The notes under the pieces were generated by a model. It worked only from the letters and a program-made list of their open reading frames with translations. It searched no databases and was not told where the DNA came from. From assembly GCF_021018805.1 (NCBI RefSeq), contig NC_086249.1:78270472-78334471 (forward strand): a DNA stretch of 64,000 bases. The letters are read 5' to 3'. Origin of the DNA: Prinia subflava (lineage: Eukaryota; Chordata; Aves; Passeriformes; Cisticolidae). The translations under genes were made by a program, and so were the position numbers. Positions 36,120-48,042 of this stretch are shown in pieces; position 1 is the stretch's first letter, and every line of letters begins with the position of its first letter.

Positions 36120-36340
36120 AATGAAGATAACAGGGCAGCATACTAGCACTTAAAGCATCCGAGAGCCCATCTGAGGTGGTTTTCTTTCAGATCCAAATTG
36201 CAGCAGCCCTGTTATCACAGGTAATAGAGTGCTGCTAAGGCAGGTTGATTACAAGGCTATGGTAAACAATCCTTTTAAATGCAGTGCCTCAATAGACTTG
36301 CACATACAACATTAATCAAGTGAATTCACACAGAGCCACA
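36120..36340. promoter_or_regulatory. Candidate conserved noncoding element
   Basis: The sequence is of moderate complexity, lacks repeat similarity and contains clustered candidate factor sites (CTGTTATCACAGG, TTGATTACA, ATTAATCAAG). This is a judgement from texture only, with no alignment available. It encloses the exon-like segment at 36191-36220. Confidence 0.25.
36191..36220 (+). other. Candidate 30-nt micro-exon
   Basis: The acceptor GGTTTTCTTTCAG ends at 36190 and the donor CAG|GTAATA begins at 36221. The enclosed 30 nt is a multiple of three and reads I-Q-I-A-A-A-L-L-S-Q without a stop. No neighbouring exon was recognised. Confidence 0.15.
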
Positions 36341-36927
36341 AAGGGAAGTGGTGGGGCAGCCCCTGTTGCTTTAGCTCACAGAGTAAGTGGCCGAAGTTCA
36401 GTGCTCACTTGCCACAAAGGTGTTTTCCATCCCGTCGTAATCAGCACTAACTTGTAGGAAATTTTAATTGTTAGCCCTGTGGAAATCAAGAATATGACCC
36501 CTCTTGGAAAGGGTGCTCTTTAATGCTTCAAGGTATAGAAATTTTGCTTTGCTCAGGCAGTGGCCTCCCTGGGAGAGGTTTATGTGTTTGCACAGCCTGT
36601 CAGGGCCAGATGAAGCACAGGATGGGTTGGCAGGGCAGGTTCTGGCACTGCAGCCCCACTCCCGGACCACCGTGAAGTGCTAATCCAGGGGGAGGGCAAT
36701 CATCTCCCTGCTGTGGCCCTTGTCCCATAATAAATCCACCTTTCCAAATAAACACCCACCCAGCCAACCCAATTGCATTAGCAGCAGACATTTCTTGGGG
36801 CTTTTTAAAATATTACTGGTCTCCTTTTGAAAATTGTCATAACTCTGTTTATTATACCTCTCAACCTGTTTCAAAGGTTTGTGCATTTATAGCATGTACT
36901 GCCAAGCAATCTCCTCTATAATTGCAG
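36341..36927. other. Intergenic sequence
   Basis: A GC-richer part lies at 36540-36720. Overlapping minus-strand frames (63-68 codons) have no family resemblance. Confidence 0.45.
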
Positions 36928-37011
36928 ATTTTCTTAAAAACACCCCTGCTGTAATGGGGTGAGGAGAATAACCACCTCTTGGAAGGATGTTGATGTGACA
37001 AGAGAAAGCAG
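36928..37011 (+). other. Candidate noncoding exon with strong donor
   Basis: The acceptor-like TCTATAATTGCAG ends at 36927 and the consensus donor CAG|GTAAGT begins at 37012. All three frames of the 84-nt segment contain stops, so if used it would belong to a noncoding RNA or an untranslated region. Confidence 0.2.
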
Positions 37012-38242
37012 GTAAGTTACAGAAAGAGCAAAGTGCAATAAATAGCTTCTATTTAAAAAATAAATGCAGTCATTTAAGTTTACTTTAAATCATTTAAGTT
37101 TGCATTTATCTTTGCTGAAGATAGCTTTAAATAATTCAGAAAATGATAAAAATAACATTCATTAAATGATAGCTAAAGAATACCTTATAGAGTAACTCAC
37201 ATCAATTTTGTGAGGAGCTACCTATGAGCAATTCCACTTATTTTGGAAAAAAAATTAACTGAATTATTTAATTAATGCATCTCTAAGACAAGCAATATCT
37301 TCTGTAACATCATTAAATAAAATGAAAGTATATAAATTTAGGGATTCCATAGAAAGGAACATAAAAAATATTTTAAATTTTTGATACTTATAGAAAGTTT
37401 GAAACCTAATTGCTAGGACAGCACAAAATATTAATGGGATTTGGGGACATTCACATACAAGTATCTGGTTAAAATTCAGGTTAAAATTCAATCCCAACTA
37501 TGGACATCAGTACAGCCATTTCTCCTGGGCTGCTTTGCCAATGTATGTGATCATTACTTCCAGGGAATGGCTCTAGGAACAGGAAGGTAATTCACATCAC
37601 TTAGTTCTTGGATTTAATTCAACCTGTTATAAGAGGGTGACAAGTTCTTTTTTTGGATGATGATTCTCAGGAGGAATATGACAGGAATATTAATCCTCCT
37701 GCATTAACTCAGAGTGCATTTCCTTTAAGATACTAATCTAAATATTTTTAGCTTAAATATTTTTCAGTACTCAATCCAGCCTAAATATGACTTGTGATCT
37801 AAACTGAAGAGCTCTAGCAGCACAAATGATATTTATCACTTTGAAACTTAATATGAACCCCACAGCACAAACCCTGAAAATTCTCATTCAAACATTGTAG
37901 GGACTGATCTGTGAGATCAATTATTGGGTTCCTTCCCACTTGGAATTTCCACTCTAATGAGATGACATTGTATTAATGTGTGAAAGACTGTGCTTGTAGA
38001 AGTATAAACTTCTGACCACACCTCAGAGGAGCCAGGTGTATCTGAGAGGTGAAGGAGAAAGGGTTGGAACCAACTCTGGCTTGAGAGGAAGATTGTACAA
38101 ACAAGCACTTGTCCCCAAGACCTTGAATACAAATGCCTAGAGGAGGAACATTTATTATTCTTTTCCTGGAACTCCAGGGCCAACTAATGAAGTGTATTGT
38201 TCCATTGTGCAATACCAGAAAATGTATTCTATAAAACATAGA
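37012..38242. other. AT-rich intergenic sequence
   Basis: TCATTTAAGTTT occurs twice within 37070-37101, flanked by inverted ATAAATGCA/TGCATTTAT. Two overlapping minus-strand frames of 88 codons (37917-38239) are unrecognised. A faint CR1-tail resemblance near 37905 was not convincing. Confidence 0.45.
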
Positions 38243-38277
38243 AGAAACTATAGAAACTATAGTTTATAGAAACTATA
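38243..38277. repeat. Imperfect tandem GAAACTATA repeat with palindrome
   Basis: Three GAAACTATA-type units surround a perfect 12-bp palindrome, AAACTATAGTTT (38254-38265). Confidence 0.75.
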
Positions 38278-40037
38278 AAAGCAATAGAAAGCAAGGAATC
38301 TAAGCATGTCCACATCCTTTTCACCTCTCAGGCTTCTTGGATGGCCTGATGACCTGATGGTTTGGATGGCCTCTTGAAGCTATAAAAAGTCTGTTTTCTT
38401 GATTTCCAACCTTGATTTTGCCATGGAGGAGTGTTACATGTCAAATATTTACTAGCCAAATGGATTAAGTCTCCAATGTCCAAAGAAGCCCATGCTCTAA
38501 TAAACTGCAGATGTACTAAGCTTTTAACTGCAATAATAAAAATAGAGATTTCATCATTCATTTTAAGCACAGCCTTTAAGGAGTTTCCATATTAATATGG
38601 CCTATCATAAAATGATTAAATTTCATTAAACAATAATAGAGATAGAAGGGATAGAAAAATCACAAATCTAGTTCTGGTAATTTTAAAATTGCATACTTTC
38701 CCTTCCACTGTTAGAAAAAATAAATCAGATTACTTGAAAATTTCTTAAGACTGTAAAAACTTTGAAATATTTTAGAAAGGTCTACAAGAATAAAAAATGC
38801 TGAGAATTGTACACAAAGAAAGAGGGGCATGTATCTGACTTTGAGTTCAGCTCTGCTATACAAAGGCAGCTCACAATACAGGTTTACAACAAATTGGGCA
38901 ATCCAAGATGCCATAGTCAAGAACTGTATGAAACACAGGGATCATTTGTACACATGGAGCTGAAAAATACGGCTGTTGTTTTCACTCAGAGATTATAATC
39001 ATATCCCTGGGCTGCAGGATAAGGCTGCTTTCTTGGTTCAGGAGCATTAAGAAACAACTCTCCCATTGTTAACCTTCCTGAGGAGAGGCTGCAAATGCAG
39101 GGTCCTACAGGAAACAAAGATGTGGAAATCATTTAGTGCAACCCTACACTTAGACAGGTGCCACTCTTAGTCTTCTTAATTGATCTAATTTGTTACTTAT
39201 ACCTATAAATCACACTGTTATCATCTCTGAACAAGCAATGGAAACCAGAATTTGTCACTGACTAAAGATAGCAGACCAAGTCCTGAAATGGGCTGGTCAT
39301 ATAGACTTACTGGCTTAATTACACAACAGTACATTAGATTGAAATGAGATACGTAGAAAAATCCAAATTACATGCAGGCCTCTTGTTTCTTTATCCCACA
39401 TTGACACAAAACACAGTTCAAATGCAACTGCTAAAAGAGTAAGTTATAGTCTTCTGAGAGAGACAGAGATGCAAGCCTGACCCAGTCAAAGATTTTTGCA
39501 GTATGATTAATCTTATACTGATCTAAAAGTCTATGCTGATGGCTATGATGATGGCTCATATCCCAAAGCTGCTGCAATGTCATGACAGGAACAGAAGTAT
39601 CATGAAGATGAAGAGCTAAGAGGCTTCTCAGAAGGATAAATTCAGTGATTAAGAATGGGTAACATTCACAGGATTTAATTTTTTCTCCTTGGAATCACTC
39701 TTTTCTAAATAAAGTCCCATGTACAGTAAAAAACAAGCTGCTTCAATAACACCCATATAACTCACAACCTAATTTCTCATTTTTCAGGCAGGTTTCCCAG
39801 ACTTCAGCTCACACTCAAGGCCATCACTTAGACTTCTCATAGCCAGGTCTTGGATATAGTAGTGTGGAAAATCCATATTTTGTTAATTTTTTCCACCTTC
39901 TTCCAAGACCAGAGAGATTTATCTCCTTTTGTTTTTCTCTCTACCTGTGACAAAGCTAGTGGGCAGACACAAGTGCCATGACATACATTCCTCAGTTTCT
40001 GAGTCCTGAAATCAAATCTTAAGAAAATGGTAAATAG
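38278..40037. other. AT-rich intergenic sequence
   Basis: Nothing recognised. A 92-codon minus-strand frame (39837-40115) runs into the CR1 tail and is not a gene. Confidence 0.5.
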
Positions 40038-41930
40038 ACTCAGAATCACAGACTCATTAAGGTTTGAAGAGACCTCTGAGATCACCAAGTCCAACCTTTG
40101 ACTGAATACCACCATGCCAAATAAAACTTATCACAAAGTGTCATGTGTGCTTGTTTTTTGAATACTTTCAGGGGTGATGATTCCATCATTTCTTTGGGCA
40201 GCCTGTTCTCATCCTTTAATGCTTTTTCATTGAAGAAATTTTTTCCAGTATCCAACCTGAACCTCCCTTGGAGCTGCTTAGCACTATGTCCTCTTGTCCT
40301 ATTGCTAGTTGCCTGGAAGAAGGGACAAACCTGCACATCACCACAGCCTCCTTTCAGGTGGCTGTGATAAGGTCTGCTCTGAGCCACCTTTTCTCCAGGC
40401 TAAACAGCTCCAGCTCCATAAGTCATAAGGCTAATGTTACAGAGCCTCTCCCAGTTCTGTTGTCTTTCTCTGGACATGCTCCAGTATCTCAGTATGAGGT
40501 GAATTGAGGGGCCCAGAACTGAACACAGGATTTGAGGTGTGACCTCACCAGTGCTGAGTACAGGGGGACAATCCCTGCCCTGCTCCTGCTGGTCACACCA
40601 TTTCTGATACAGGACAGGATTCCCTTGGCCTTCTTGGCCAGCTGGGCACACTCTGGCTCATGTTCAGCTGCTGTGGACCAGCATCCTCAGGTCCTTTTCC
40701 ACCAGGCAGCTTCCCAGCCTCTCTGCCCCAGACTACAGCTCAGCACAGGGTTGTTGTGACCCAAGGGTAGGACACAGAACCTCATACCCTGCTGAAACTC
40801 ATACAATTTGCCTCAGCCCATCTATCCAGTCTTTTCAGGTCTCTCTGCAGAGTCTTTCCACCCTTCAGCAGATTACAGCTCCTGCCCAGCTTGGTGTCAT
40901 CTGCAAACTGACTGAGAACGCACTTGACTCTCTTGTCCAGATCATTGATTAAGATATTAAACAGGACTGGCCCTACAACTGGGTCCTCAGGAGCACCAAT
41001 TTTGAATGGCCACCAGTTGGATGCAGCACCATTCACCACCACTGTCTGGGCCAGTGATTCATCCATTTTTTTACCCAGTAAATCCAGTATACCTGTCCAA
41101 GCAGTGAAAGCCAGTTTCTCACGGAGAATGCTGTGGTAAACAGTGTCAAGGACTTTACTACAATTTAGGTAGACTATATCCACAGCCTTTCCCTCAACTA
41201 GGCAAGTCACCTGGTCGTAAAAGGAGATCAAGTTGATTATGTAGGACCTCCCTTTCTTAAACCCATGCTGACTGAGCCTGATCCCCAGGCTGTCCTGCAT
41301 GTGCCATGTGATAGTACCCAAGATAATCTGTTCCATAACCTTCCCTGGAACTGGGGTAAGACTGAGAAGCCTGTAGCTCCCTGGATTCTCCTTCCAACTG
41401 TTCTTGTAGATGGGGGTTACACTGGCTGTCTTCCAGTAGTCTGGGACCTTCCTGGTTAACCAGGACCAAGGATGAGTGAGAGGGAGTGGTTTGGTGAGCT
41501 CTTCCACCAGTTCTTTCAATACCCTCAGTTAGATCCCACCTGGCCTCGTAAACTTATGAATGTCTAGGTGGCACAGCAGGTCACTAACCACTTTGTGTTG
41601 GATTGCAGGGTGTCTATTCTTCTCCCCATCCCTGTATACCAGCTTGGAGGCTGAGTATAAGTGATCTTTTTGTTGAAGACTGAGACAAATAAGGCCTTTC
41701 CTTATCCAAGCAATGTTCCCATCTGCATCCAAAAAGGGATGGACACTCTTTTTGGCCCTTCTTAATTTTTCTTATTAATGTATTTTTAGAAACATCTTTT
41801 TTATCTTTTGCAATGGTGGTTGCAGATCGAGTTCTAGTTGGGCTTTTGTCTTTCCAATTTTATTTCTGCAGAGAACATAGACTTCAATTTCCCTTCTGGT
41901 CTTAAAGTTGCTTTCAGCTATCTTTCAGTA
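40038..41930 (-). mobile_element. CR1 LINE, 5'-truncated, about 1.9 kb, 3' end intact
   Basis: The 3' end (plus strand 40038-40100) has the complement of the CR1 terminal repeat, followed by TTAAGGTTTGAAGAGACC. The full CR1 3' untranslated region follows to about 40780, then the reverse transcriptase (40782-41519). Diverged ORF2 linker continues to about 41930 (GATCGAGTTCTAGTTGGGCT near 41826). The 5' part of the element (ORF1 and endonuclease) is absent, the usual result of incomplete target-primed reverse transcription. The 5' boundary is uncertain by about 100 bases because of divergence. Confidence 0.9.
40782..41519 (-). pseudogene. CR1 ORF2 reverse transcriptase domain, 245 codons, inactivated
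   Basis: This is the longest open frame in the window. It covers most of the CR1 reverse transcriptase, the enzyme that copies LINE RNA into the genome at a nicked target. Motifs in order are V-P-D-Y-W-K-T-A-S-V-T-P-I-Y-K near the start, S-Y-R-L-L-S-L-T-P-V-P-G-K-V-M-E-Q, Q-H-G-F-K-K-G-R-S-Y, V-D-I-V-Y-L-N-C-S-K-V-L-D-T-V, G-P-V-L-F-N-I-L-I-N-D-L and the active site F-A-D-D-T-K-L (near 40889-40909). In motif A, the first Asp of the usual Y-L-D-F-S-K-A-F-D is Asn, which should abolish catalysis even though F-A-D-D is kept. The frame lacks the upstream endonuclease and ends where CR1 ORF2 is normally close to its end, so this is a retrotransposon remnant. Plus-strand frames in the interval are antisense. 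Confidence 0.9.
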
Positions 41931-43999
41931 ATCTGTGAGTAATTGTTCAACTGTCCTAACCTTTGATCTAATGTTATTGTTTCAGCCACAAGCCTCCCAG
42001 ACATTACTGGTGCTACCCCCATGCTATCATGTTTGCAGTGTGGGGAAATGGCAAGCCTCAGCTCTTCTAGGCATGTCCCAGCAGTAGCAAAGATAGCTGA
42101 GGCAAGGTAGCAAAGGTGTGGAGTTAGTCCATGCCTGGCACCAACCTCATACAGACAAGGGATATGATGGCCTGAAGTCCTCTGAGTGTGGCTTACAGAA
42201 GAATGTCCTGATCATAGCCAGCCATGCTGCTTCTTCTCGAGCACAGAGCAGAAGCTCAGACCAGAGGTCAGCCCTTGTAGTGTTATTTACCTCATGGTCT
42301 TAAAAGCACTACAGTTAAGTGAGATGATTTCCTTTTACCCTAAACTGTCAGACCTCTGAGATATTGAAAGAACATAAGTATTGATGGTGAGAAGGCATTA
42401 ATGCAATTTGCAAGGACAACACAGCCAGTATTACTCTCTTATCTCCTTTCTCACAGTATAATACATTTTTCTCAAGTCTGTGTTCTGATGGGGTGTAGCC
42501 TTCATGTTTTGACAGATATAATTATAAACTGCATAATTTTTGGAATCAGGAAAAAAAAAGGATGGTGATTCTGTAAATTTTCTTTTAAATCACCTTTCAC
42601 CCGATATGCTTTATTCCCAAATAAACTCTAATTGAATCAGTGTGAAAAGATTCTTGAATAGGGTACACTTGAAGAGAGTAATCCAGATAAAACAGGGAAA
42701 TGAGTTTAGAGGAATTTAAGTAAATGGTGGATACTCTTATTTGGAAACAGTCTTAATTCAGTTTACTCTAATTCATGAAGCTCTGTCATGTTAAAGTTAC
42801 CTTAAATTTTTGAAACACAGGTTCCTGTGGAATTGATCTAGTTTAAGAGTTCACTTTAGAAATTAATTCAGGTTAACTTTTCTCAAATCTTCCCAAAAAT
42901 AAATTGCCAGTCATGGTAGGCATTCTAGAGTGGATCAGATATGAAACCTTGTAATATTTGTTTAAGGGATATGATATTATGTGAAATTTTTATTTTACTT
43001 TAGGTATATGGAAAAAGTTTAATGCTCTTAGACCATGAGTGTGGCTTTTGAACCAAAATAAAGTGTTTTCAAATTACTATTTGAAAATCTTTCCTCCTAA
43101 TCTGTATGGTAAATTCAGTATGGGAGACTTTGTGGATTATAAGGAAATATTGCCACTTTTTTTGTCTTAGGAGTAGAATAGAAATCAATTACATGAAAAT
43201 TAAATTTTAGATCCCCATGCTACATTAATTTTAAGTTTTATAACTGAATTCATCTTGTTGGGACAATGCTGTTGGCAGTTGTATTTAATTTAGTAATTTC
43301 AGCTTGTTAAATAGTTGAGTTTGCACAAAAGAATCTTTTGGATGTTGATTAGGACTGCTAGTAGTAAAACTTTAAAGGAATTAGAGCAGATTGGACTTCA
43401 AGAATTTCCAAGGGAAAGTGATCAAGCATCTGTCTTGTAAAAAAAAAAAGAATATAATGACATTGATTCATAACAGCAAAATAAATATTTTTATTAGACA
43501 GCCAATGGTTATTATAACATACGCCTTTTAAATCTGTAATTTTACTCTGCCGGACATATGCAGCATAAAATAACGAGCAATAGATGAATCAGCTTCTAAA
43601 ATAGTTGTCAGAGCACAGGTTTGGAAGTCCAGGCCATCAAAAAGTAAACTAGAAAAATGATACCTACCAACACTGCTGAACACTTCTACAGGTGCCCATA
43701 GACCTTGCAAGTTGATTTTTGGGATTGAATTTTGATTTTAACATATATGCATCTCAGTTTCATAAGTTTAGATATTTTTACCCTGCTAAAGTATGCAAAG
43801 AAATTACAGAATTACAAGGTTTTATTGGCTTTAACACAGAAGCAACAGTTGGTTTAATGTAGCCTGTTTAGATCTACTGTTCCTTTTTCTAATGCAACAG
43901 TAATAATAAAAACTGAAATATAAGTCTCAGTGTTTTATTTTCTTGAAGCAGAAGAATAGGCAAAGATTTTTCTGCATATAGTAGCTCTATAAGTAAGAG
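41931..43999. other. AT-rich intergenic sequence
   Basis: 42000-42300 is GC-richer with a 61-codon unrecognised frame. The rest is AT-rich, with no feature identified. Confidence 0.5.
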
Positions 44000-44840
44000 T
44001 TGTCTCCATATTTTTTTGCTTTTAGATCTCATTGTGAAAAGTGAGGTGGAAATTATTGTTGCCTGGCATTGCACTTCTGACTCCACAGCTACATTTTATG
44101 AGGCTTGTGTGCAATTAGCCAGTTCGTTATTTTATCCTAATTTTATAATAAATCACTTCACTCTTTTTCTCTCATCCATCATCAACTTATCTGCCCGCAA
44201 GCCAAAATGGTACCAATTATTAATCAAGGCCAGAGGCACCCGTTCCTGCATAGGAGCACCATGTTTCAACTGTCAGGTGGCATCCATCCCAGCCTCTCTT
44301 TGTCAGCAATAAAGAAAATGAAATTGGACTAATATGAATCTCATTTCTGCCCTGATTAAAGGCCTACATTTTCCCTAGGCATTGCCTGACCAGGTCCTGA
44401 CTTGTGAGATATTCAATGTTCTTGTAATGTCATTCGGACACAGCGCGCCTGTCTCCTTAGGTCATTGTTCTTCAGATTCACTTGTTTTACATGGAATATA
44501 GGCTAGAAAATCTAGACTTCCTTTGGGGTGTTAATTAAGAGGAGCATCCAAAATTAATCAGCAAATTCACTAGGGCGAAGGGGAGCTGTCTGAAGGCCTC
44601 GATATAAAATGCACTTCTAGTACAGGGAAATGAGCCTTCGGCTATTGACAAAGAAAAAACAAGTGCACAGACGGCAATCTGACATAAAAATTCATATACG
44701 TATACAATTTTACATTCATTTTCCTTGTCAGCTTGTCACCTTTAATTATAAAGGTTGATTTGCTATTTGGCAGATCTGGAAATTGTAAACGCTTGGCCAT
44801 TTGAATATCATCATATGGTCAATGTCTTCAGAAAAGAGTG
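44000..44840. promoter_or_regulatory. Candidate distal enhancer / conserved noncoding element
   Basis: Repeat-free sequence with about eleven CpG dinucleotides between 44195 and 44800, clearly more than the AT-rich DNA around it. Homeodomain-type cores are frequent (CAATTAGCC near 44115, TTAATTAA near 44531, AAATTAATCAGC near 44551, TTTAATTATAAAGG near 44742), and there is an E-box CATATG near 44812. Retained CpGs and dense TAAT cores are typical of vertebrate developmental enhancers. The 98-codon plus-strand frame (44016-44312) has no family match and I do not regard it as coding. The assignment is by texture alone. Confidence 0.35.
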
Positions 44841-47329
44841 ACACAGGAACATACCAGGAAAGGAAAGTTGTACAATCCAAACTGAACTTCTCTGATGCTC
44901 ACCTGGGAGGATTTTGCAGGTCTTCAGGATAACTCTGAACTTAGCTATAAAAGCACACAAGTTATGACCATCCACAGTCAAAACATTGTATTGACAAGTT
45001 GCTGGCCCCCACCCCTTTTTTACTTAGAGTAGCTTCTAATCTTCTTTTCTTTAGCTCTTTTATCACTCAGTCCATTCTAATGTTATCAGTGTTTGGTGTG
45101 AAGGATTTGCATAGACCTTCAGGCTACAAATGACCTTTATGTGGAAACAGCAAATTCTGTTTTGCCCAGCGAAGATGAAAAAAGATAAAAGATAAATGCT
45201 AAGCCCATATCATGCAGATACCTCAGAGAGAAGCTTTTTAGAAAGGTAAAATTTTAAGATAAGTTTGCTTGTTTTCAGTAATAAATAATTTAGAAGTGAG
45301 TTTTTGTGACTGAAAATAGGACTTTTTATTGATACCTTGAAGGAAGCCCATGAGCTCAGGTTTAAGAGGGTACCTGTTGTAAGTACTTTTTGTAGTTCCA
45401 TCTTTCTTATTTACCAGTTGTCTCTGGTTTTGTGCAGTTTTACACAAGCTACCATCTTTTTAATATTACAGGATGTCACAGCCACATTGCTCAGAGTTTC
45501 AGGTATCACTATTACTCTTCATGAATTCCCACAGACTGATTAACAATAGAAAAAATAGGCCTTAAAAATGCTACAGACCCAAGCAGCAGCACACACCAAG
45601 GAACTTTAGATTTCCAAATCTTTCCTCAACAGTCTGATAGAGAAAATGTTACTTGGACCACCTATTGACTCCTGATAAACTTAAAATGCTAGCAGACAAG
45701 TTGAAGAATTCAGACAAAGTAGATTTTTTACTGATTTTTGAACACTTCCCAAATGTTATGGAACAGTAAACAAGTAGTACAGAGCTCCATATAATGAAAC
45801 TCTGCACTGTGATGCTTACTTCAAGTAACTGCTGCATGGGTAATAGAATATTCTAAACAGGAATTATACTCTGCACTGCATCAGATACTAATTTAATATT
45901 CTCAATCACTCTTTTTTAGTTTGATACCTTTATCCCTAAGTGAACGTAATAAGTTAACCTTACACCACTGACTTTTCAACTGCTGTATTTTTGAGCATTC
46001 TTTTTACTATGGATGAAGGAAGATTACCAAGGGTACCAAACCCACCTAAGGAACTTTTTTCTTTCTTGTTTTTACATAGTAACAAAAAGGAAGTACTCAT
46101 TAGCCACCTATACTATCAGGGCAGTTGTGAAAATACATAGGAGAACTGTCTTCATGCCAAAGATTGCCAGCAGTTCTATTTGTGATTTTGAAATATGATG
46201 AAGTTAGGTCAAAACTTGCAAGATTGAGTATTGTTATTTGTACCTTTGTATCTACAGGAAATCAGTTGGAACACTGCAAAGTACTTGCCACTCTTTTGTT
46301 TTAAATTAATGTCAGTCTTCATAAAATCAATGATCTCATGACATGAGACCTGATACCAGCTTAGGAGCTTCATGATGTCTGCCATCTCAGACAAGATGAG
46401 ACACAATCACAGTTCTGTGATCTGCTATTCCTTTTCTCCAGCTAATTTTATTTTATAACTATAAACATTACCTTTTATCTTCCTTTCCTTCATCTCTGGT
46501 TCTGGGGAGAAAAGATTATTCCATAGGATCCAATCAGGCAATCAAAAGTCAGTAGACTTTCCAACAGTAGGTGGGCATGACTGTGGCCTTGGTGTGTTTA
46601 TACTCACTAGATATAAATGTAAAACAAACAAAAAATTAGAAGTAGAAATGAACTCTTTACAGAGTTCCAAGAAGAATTTAAAGAACTAATTATTAATCAG
46701 AAAATAAATATCTTTAAAAATTTTAGGTTTCCTCTAAGTAAACCAAAATTCCAAGGGGATAATTTTTTACATTATATCTATAAAGATTCTGTGGTACATA
46801 GATGGTGGTGTCCTCTGTTTTCCAGAACACCCTTATCCTGCCAGTGAGCAAAAGTAATTAGAACTACCAAAGATCTGAATGCCAGTAAAACTTTCAGAGA
46901 GCCACTTAATTAACCAATATTAATGCATAATAAACTAATTTTTTAGTAACTCAAGCCATTTCCCTAGCTATTTTTTCCTTACTTTTTTTTTTCAGGACTT
47001 CACAGGGTAATTTTGTTACATTTTCACATAACCAAATTCCCAAAGCTGCTACAGAAGAGCTCTGTTCTGCAAGGACTGCAGTTACTGGTAGCCTCCCTGC
47101 AATGAGTGCCTGACAGCAAGGGCTAGCAAGGGACACCTGCCATCTGCACACTGTGGTGGTGGGTGGGCTGTAATCACAGGGGATAGACATTATTCTTTCA
47201 TTACCTGCCTTTATATTTAAAAGTTTTAGTACCATGAGGCTGGCACATTTATCATTCAAATTTCCTGCTAAAGACAAGTGAAGCCACACAATATTTGCAT
47301 CTCTCAGGGTCTGTTTACTGTGTATAATT
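44841..47329. other. AT-rich intergenic sequence
   Basis: Contains a 112-codon unrecognised minus-strand frame (46951-47289) over a slightly GC-richer patch. No repeat family was identified. Confidence 0.5.
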
Positions 47330-47480
47330 TAGTCGGAAATAGGGCATTTGTTTTCTTCTTGCTTTAATAGCAACCGATCACTGGATTATTAAATTAATAT
47401 TAATCAATAGGAATTGATTTTATGCACTACTTAAAGTGTGGTTAACATCAGAGCTTATCTGTGCCCTTTGGGAGTTGCAA
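47330..47480. promoter_or_regulatory. Candidate conserved noncoding element
   Basis: Repeat-free, with several TAAT/ATTA cores in a short span (TTATTAAATTAATATTAATC near 47387) and three retained CpGs nearby. This is a weak judgement made without conservation data. Confidence 0.2.
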
Positions 47481-47734
47481 TGTCAAAACTTGAAGTGAAT
47501 GAAGTTTCATTCTCGTTGCACCAGGGTCTCCTCCTAAATGAGGGAAACTCCTTATATCCTTCTGCACTGGGAAGTCTTTGATGCTCCAAGGAGCCTTGCC
47601 AGTTCATCCTGTAGACTCACGAGTGGAAGTCAAGAGAAAAAGAACATTTCCTACTTGAAAACTTAAGTTTTAGGACTATATCTTCACATATCTGTAGGGA
47701 AAACCTGGTCAGTGACAATGGCAAAACCTTCCAC

Positions 47735-48042
47735 TCTCAACTCCCCCTACTCACCCTACCCCCTCTTAGCTTATACTGCTGAGTAGACATCTTCTGGAAT
47801 GAACTCTCCCTGTGATAACTTTGGGTCTGCTGTCTGGGCTGTGTCTCTTCCCAAGACTTGGTCCACCCTGGTCTACTGGTGAAGGGGGAATGCTGGAGAG
47901 ACAGCCCTGGTATTGTGGAGCACCGCCCAAGGGTGCACAAACAGGTGTGTTACCAACCCCTTTCTATCTACCAATGCACAGCTCAGCACTATGAGAGCTG
48001 CTGTGGGGAAAATTAACTCCATCTCAGCCAGATCCAATACAC
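47735..48042 (-). mobile_element. Avian ERV LTR fragment (minus strand)
   Basis: Minus-strand reading starts TGTATTGGATCTGG, then CTGAGATGGAGTTAATTTTC near 48010-48030. It passes GTTGGTAACACACC near 47950 and ATCTTCTGG/CAGCAGTATAAGC near 47780, followed by a G-rich run GAGGGGGTAGGG. This word order is the one I know from a common avian ERVL-type LTR. The TATA-like box sits where the family has its promoter. The 3' end of the LTR beyond about 47735 is not recognisable. Open frames here are incidental. Confidence 0.55.

Noticed and set aside
37905..37970. Possible plus-strand CR1 3' tail
   Set aside because: A few words resemble the tail, but the terminal octamer is absent and the order is poor.
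40143..40759. Overlapping frames on both strands
   Set aside because: They lie in the CR1 3' untranslated region, which is GC-rich and therefore open by chance.
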